Shown: positions 61,540-64,000 of the stretch, in pieces
Numbering within the stretch: position 1 is the stretch's first letter
How the letters are laid out: every line of letters starts with the position of its first letter
From: an uncultured Bacteroidales bacterium
GTDB taxonomy: Bacteria; Bacteroidota; Bacteroidia; Bacteroidales; FEN-979
Direction: 5' to 3'
Assembly (NCBI GenBank): GCA_903877385.1
Contig: CAIRDP010000020.1
Span: 1 to 64,000, forward strand
DNA: 64,000 bases
Notes under the pieces: model-generated
What the model was told of the DNA's origin: nothing
The model's database searches: none
Seen by the model: only the letters and a program-made list of their open reading frames with translations
Made by a program: the position numbers and the translations under genes

Positions 61540-61992
61540 ATGCGCACCGTAATCCAGAGAGTTTTATCATCTTCCGTAACTGTTGAAGGAAAAGTCACAG
61601 CTTCTACAGGTCGTGGCATTATGGTTTTGCTTGGTATTGAAGAAGACGATAAGCCGGATGATGTGGAATGGCTTTGCGGCAAGATTTCCAAACTCAGGAT
61701 ATTCAACGACAAACAGGGCGTAATGAACCTTTCGGTGACAGAGACCGGGGGGGAGATTCTCGTGGTGAGCCAGTTTACTCTTCATGCATCAACTAAAAAA
61801 GGCAACCGTCCTTCATATATCCGGGCTGCCCGGCCCGAAAAAGCGATACCTCTTTATGAAGCCTTCATCAAAATCTTGTCCAGGGAAACCGGATCAGTTG
61901 TAAAGACAGGCACTTTTGGTGCCATGATGGATGTGGAACTGGTCAACAGCGGGCCTGTGACTATCGTGATGGATTCAAAAAACAAAGAGTAA
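61540..61992 (+). CDS. dtd: D-aminoacyl-tRNA deacylase
   Basis: A 150-residue enzyme removing D-amino acids from mischarged tRNA. SQFTLHAST (active-site SQFTL) and GNRPSYIRAARPEKA (Gly-cisPro loop of family: NRPS) are diagnostic. The track's start is a TTG (61531); ATG 61540 gives the normal MRTVIQRVL start. The -7 box TAAATTTG (61526-61533) ends only 6 nt before this ATG, suggesting a leaderless transcript. Confidence 0.93.
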   Translation: MRTVIQRVLSSSVTVEGKVTASTGRGIMVLLGIEEDDKPDDVEWLCGKISKLRIFNDKQGVMNLSVTETGGEILVVSQFTLHASTKKGNRPSYIRAARPEKAIPLYEAFIKILSRETGSVVKTGTFGAMMDVELVNSGPVTIVMDSKNKE

Positions 61993-62053
61993 ACATACTG
62001 TTAAAGTTAAGGTAAAGTTTGGTTATTTTAAAACCATTGAGTATATTTGTCAC

Positions 62054-64000
62054 GTGAAGAAGATCCTTGTAATCGAAGATGACCGGCTTATACTTGAAAC
62101 GACCTCCGATTTTCTTGCCACCTCAGGCTACGAAGTATTGAAAGCCGCCAACGGAGGCGAAGGTATATCCCTTGCCAAAGTTCAGTCACCCGACCTTATT
62201 CTGTGTGATATCCTGATGCCGGGGATTGACGGGCATGAGGTATACAGGATACTCCACAATGACATTACCACTGCTGATATTCCCTTTATTTTTCTTTCAT
62301 CTCTTTCCGACAAGCAGGATATAAGGCTTGGTATGCAGATGGGGGCCGACGATTATGTGACCAAACCTGCCGATCCGGCCGAACTTTTAAAAACCGTTGA
62401 AACCAGGCTGGAGAAATTTGACAGGCTGCTGAAGCATAAGGAATTACGGTATCACGCTCTTTTTGAACTGGCTTCTGAAGCCATACTGATGATCAAGCCC
62501 GGTGAGGGGGAGATCGTTGATGCAAACCAGTCCACCCTCGATCTGCTGGGTTATTCCAAGAATGAGATCATAAAGCTATGCGCAACCGACATACTGCCCC
62601 CGGGAACATGGGAAAATATAGTCAAGCTGTTAAATTCAAATACGGGGAACAAAAAGTTTCCGCGACAGGAATCCCGCTGGAAACGTAAAGATCTTGCTGA
62701 ATTCCCGGTTCTTCTCAACGGCCAGGCTGTAGAGATCCAGGGTTTGCAATACTTCCTGCTGATAGCCAGGGATATGTCGGATATCCGGTTCAAGGAAAAA
62801 GCCCTTAAAGACAGTGAAGAACGGTATAAGGAACTTGTTGAAAATATCGGTGAAGGAATTGGTGTCGTTGATCTGAATGAACGTTTTACTTATGTAAATC
62901 CTGCAGCTGCCGAGATCTTCGGCCTCTCTCCTGCCCAGCTTAACGGACAAAAACTCCTGAATTTCATCCATCCATCCTCACATAACGAGATCTTACGGCA
63001 AACCCAGAGCCGTTTACTGGGGCAGAAAAGCATCTACGAGGTGGAGGTGCTGAGGCTCGACGGCCAACGAAGGTGGATCATTGTCACTGCCACCCCCCAG
63101 TACGATACAAACGGTAAATTTTCAGGCACTTTCGGGATCTTCCGCGATATTACGAAGAATAAGCTGGCCGAGGCCCGTATCAAGGAAAGCGAAGAAAGGC
63201 TGAGCGCTATCGTCGATCTTACCAACGATTATATTTGGGAGATAGATGCCCAGTGGAAATATACTTACGTCAGTTCCAAGGTATACGATATCCTCGGGTA
63301 CCGTCCCGAAGAACTCTTAAGCAAATCACCTTTTGCTTTCATGCTTCCCGAGGATGCCGAAAAGGTGCTTGAATCGATCAGGGTTTTTGTACATGATTAC
63401 AAACCCATCAACCTTATCACAAACCGCGCCATTCACCGTGACGGGCATATTGTTTACCTCGAATCTTCAGGTATTCCCGTGTTCGATCCGGGCGGGAAGT
63501 ATAAAGGCTACCGGGGCGCCGACAGGGACATTACCCTTAGGAAGTCATTTGAGAACCAGCTTATTATTGCAAAGGAAAAAGCCGAAGATTCAGACCGTCT
63601 TAAATCCTCCATTCTGGCCAATGTAAGCCATGAACTGAGAACTCCCCTGAACGGTATTCTCGGGTTTGCCGAGATCCTTAAAAATGAGATGAAGGATACC
63701 GAACACGAGATGATGGCCGACAATATTCATTCATCGGGGAGGAGGCTTATGGGGACACTTAACTCCCTGATCACCTTATCGCAACTGGTTGCCGGGAAAG
63801 TTTCCCTTACCTTCAGGCCTGTCCTTATAAAGGATATCATTGGCTCTGTTATTAAATCATTTGAACCCTTTGCAAAGGAAAAGGGCCTCAGCCTCACGTT
63901 CAATACCGATCCTTCTCTTATAATCAATACGGATGAACAGCTCCTGAAACAGATTATCCGCCAGATCCTTGACAATGCCATAAAATTTACCGAAAAGGGT
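62054..64000 (+). CDS. Hybrid REC-PAS-PAS-PAS-histidine kinase (cut by window end)
   Basis: The frame is open from a GTG at 62054 to the window edge and is not in the ORF track because it has no stop here. Translation starts KKILVIEDDRLILETTS (receiver; Asp in LILCDILMPGIDG, Lys in YVTKPADPAE). Three PAS units follow (FELASEAILMIKPGEGE; LVENIGEGIGVVDLNE; IVDLTNDYIWEIDAQW), then HisKA (LANVSHELRTPLNGILGF) and the beginning of HATPase_c (ILDNAIKFTEKG). The -7 box TATATTTG (62042-62049) ends 4 nt before the GTG, so this mRNA also looks leaderless. The C-terminus lies beyond 64000. Confidence 0.85.
   Translation, partial: MKKILVIEDDRLILETTSDFLATSGYEVLKAANGGEGISLAKVQSPDLILCDILMPGIDGHEVYRILHNDITTADIPFIFLSSLSDKQDIRLGMQMGADDYVTKPADPAELLKTVETRLEKFDRLLKHKELRYHALFELASEAILMIKPGEGEIVDANQSTLDLLGYSKNEIIKLCATDILPPGTWENIVKLLNSNTGNKKFPRQESRWKRKDLAEFPVLLNGQAVEIQGLQYFLLIARDMSDIRFKEKALKDSEERYKELVENIGEGIGVVDLNERFTYVNPAAAEIFGLSPAQLNGQKLLNFIHPSSHNEILRQTQSRLLGQKSIYEVEVLRLDGQRRWIIVTATPQYDTNGKFSGTFGIFRDITKNKLAEARIKESEERLSAIVDLTNDYIWEIDAQWKYTYVSSKVYDILGYRPEELLSKSPFAFMLPEDAEKVLESIRVFVHDYKPINLITNRAIHRDGHIVYLESSGIPVFDPGGKYKGYRGADRDITLRKSFENQLIIAKEKAEDSDRLKSSILANVSHELRTPLNGILGFAEILKNEMKDTEHEMMADNIHSSGRRLMGTLNSLITLSQLVAGKVSLTFRPVLIKDIIGSVIKSFEPFAKEKGLSLTFNTDPSLIINTDEQLLKQIIRQILDNAIKFTEKG

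Overview
The window reads as a chromosomal segment of an anaerobic or microaerophilic Bacteroidota, probably of the Bacteroidales/Marinilabiliales type. The main clue is the promoters. Many genes have the phylum's -7 element (TAnnTTTG) a short distance upstream of the start, with little Shine-Dalgarno signal. The gene content agrees: cytochrome bd, KamA, DUF4143 ATPases, long hybrid histidine kinases and a LiaF/PspC pair. I see no rRNA, tRNA, CRISPR array or intact insertion sequence.

Layout. 0-3 kb: a single-chain restriction-modification enzyme (type IIG/IIL, MmeI-like). 3.2-10 kb: two large hybrid histidine kinases. 10.4-36.8 kb: a sulfur/thiol-redox island with two SQR-like flavoproteins, NifX/ORP-like proteins, a DUF134 regulator, Mrp, HdrC/HdrB-like proteins, a C-S lyase, a probable radical-SAM peptide cluster, TauE, thioredoxins, cytochrome bd with a CydX the ORF track missed, YeiH with a LysR regulator, DUF2892 and OsmC. 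36.8-42 kb: an RND efflux operon. 42-45.3 kb: TatC, envelope-stress proteins and a hydrolase. 45.5-50.3 kb: lysine 2,3-aminomutase, two ATP-grasp ligases, an ABC membrane half without ATPase, and a GNAT. 50.3-54.7 kb: a periplasmic-binding lipoprotein, a Cache histidine kinase and a PP2C response regulator. 54.8-64 kb: an alcohol dehydrogenase, a lipoprotein plus giant ABCG-like protein, adenosine deaminase, PdxJ, D-aminoacyl-tRNA deacylase, and a further hybrid kinase cut by the window end.

Two DNA patterns tie the island together. (i) A 16-bp element, AGTGA-TAATTA-WGCGM (TCGCT-N6-TCACT on the other strand, so two half-sites 11 bp apart), occurs six times at five loci at set distances from a -7 box. 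It precedes a thioredoxin lipoprotein and a zinc-ribbon/HTH protein (divergent), the radical-SAM peptide cluster (two copies), a DUF6132 membrane protein, a membrane thioredoxin operon, and DUF2892-OsmC. I read this as an undescribed thiol/redox regulon. (ii) The palindrome ATGAACA-AA-TGTTCAT occurs identically between DUF134 and mrp and again upstream of the C-S lyase, which makes it the likely DUF134 operator.

The best candidate for a new system is 20.0-25.8 kb. It encodes an ArsM-like methyltransferase, a 39-residue Lys/Cys peptide absent from the ORF track, a radical SAM/SPASM enzyme 14 nt behind it, a thioredoxin-thioredoxin reductase fusion, a DUF302 protein, an SQR-like flavoprotein and an ICMT/PEMT-like membrane methyltransferase. 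The KamA-ATP-grasp-ATP-grasp-ABC-GNAT cluster is the second candidate, probably for a beta-amino-acid amide or peptide. All functional statements rest on reading motifs by eye; no database search was run.
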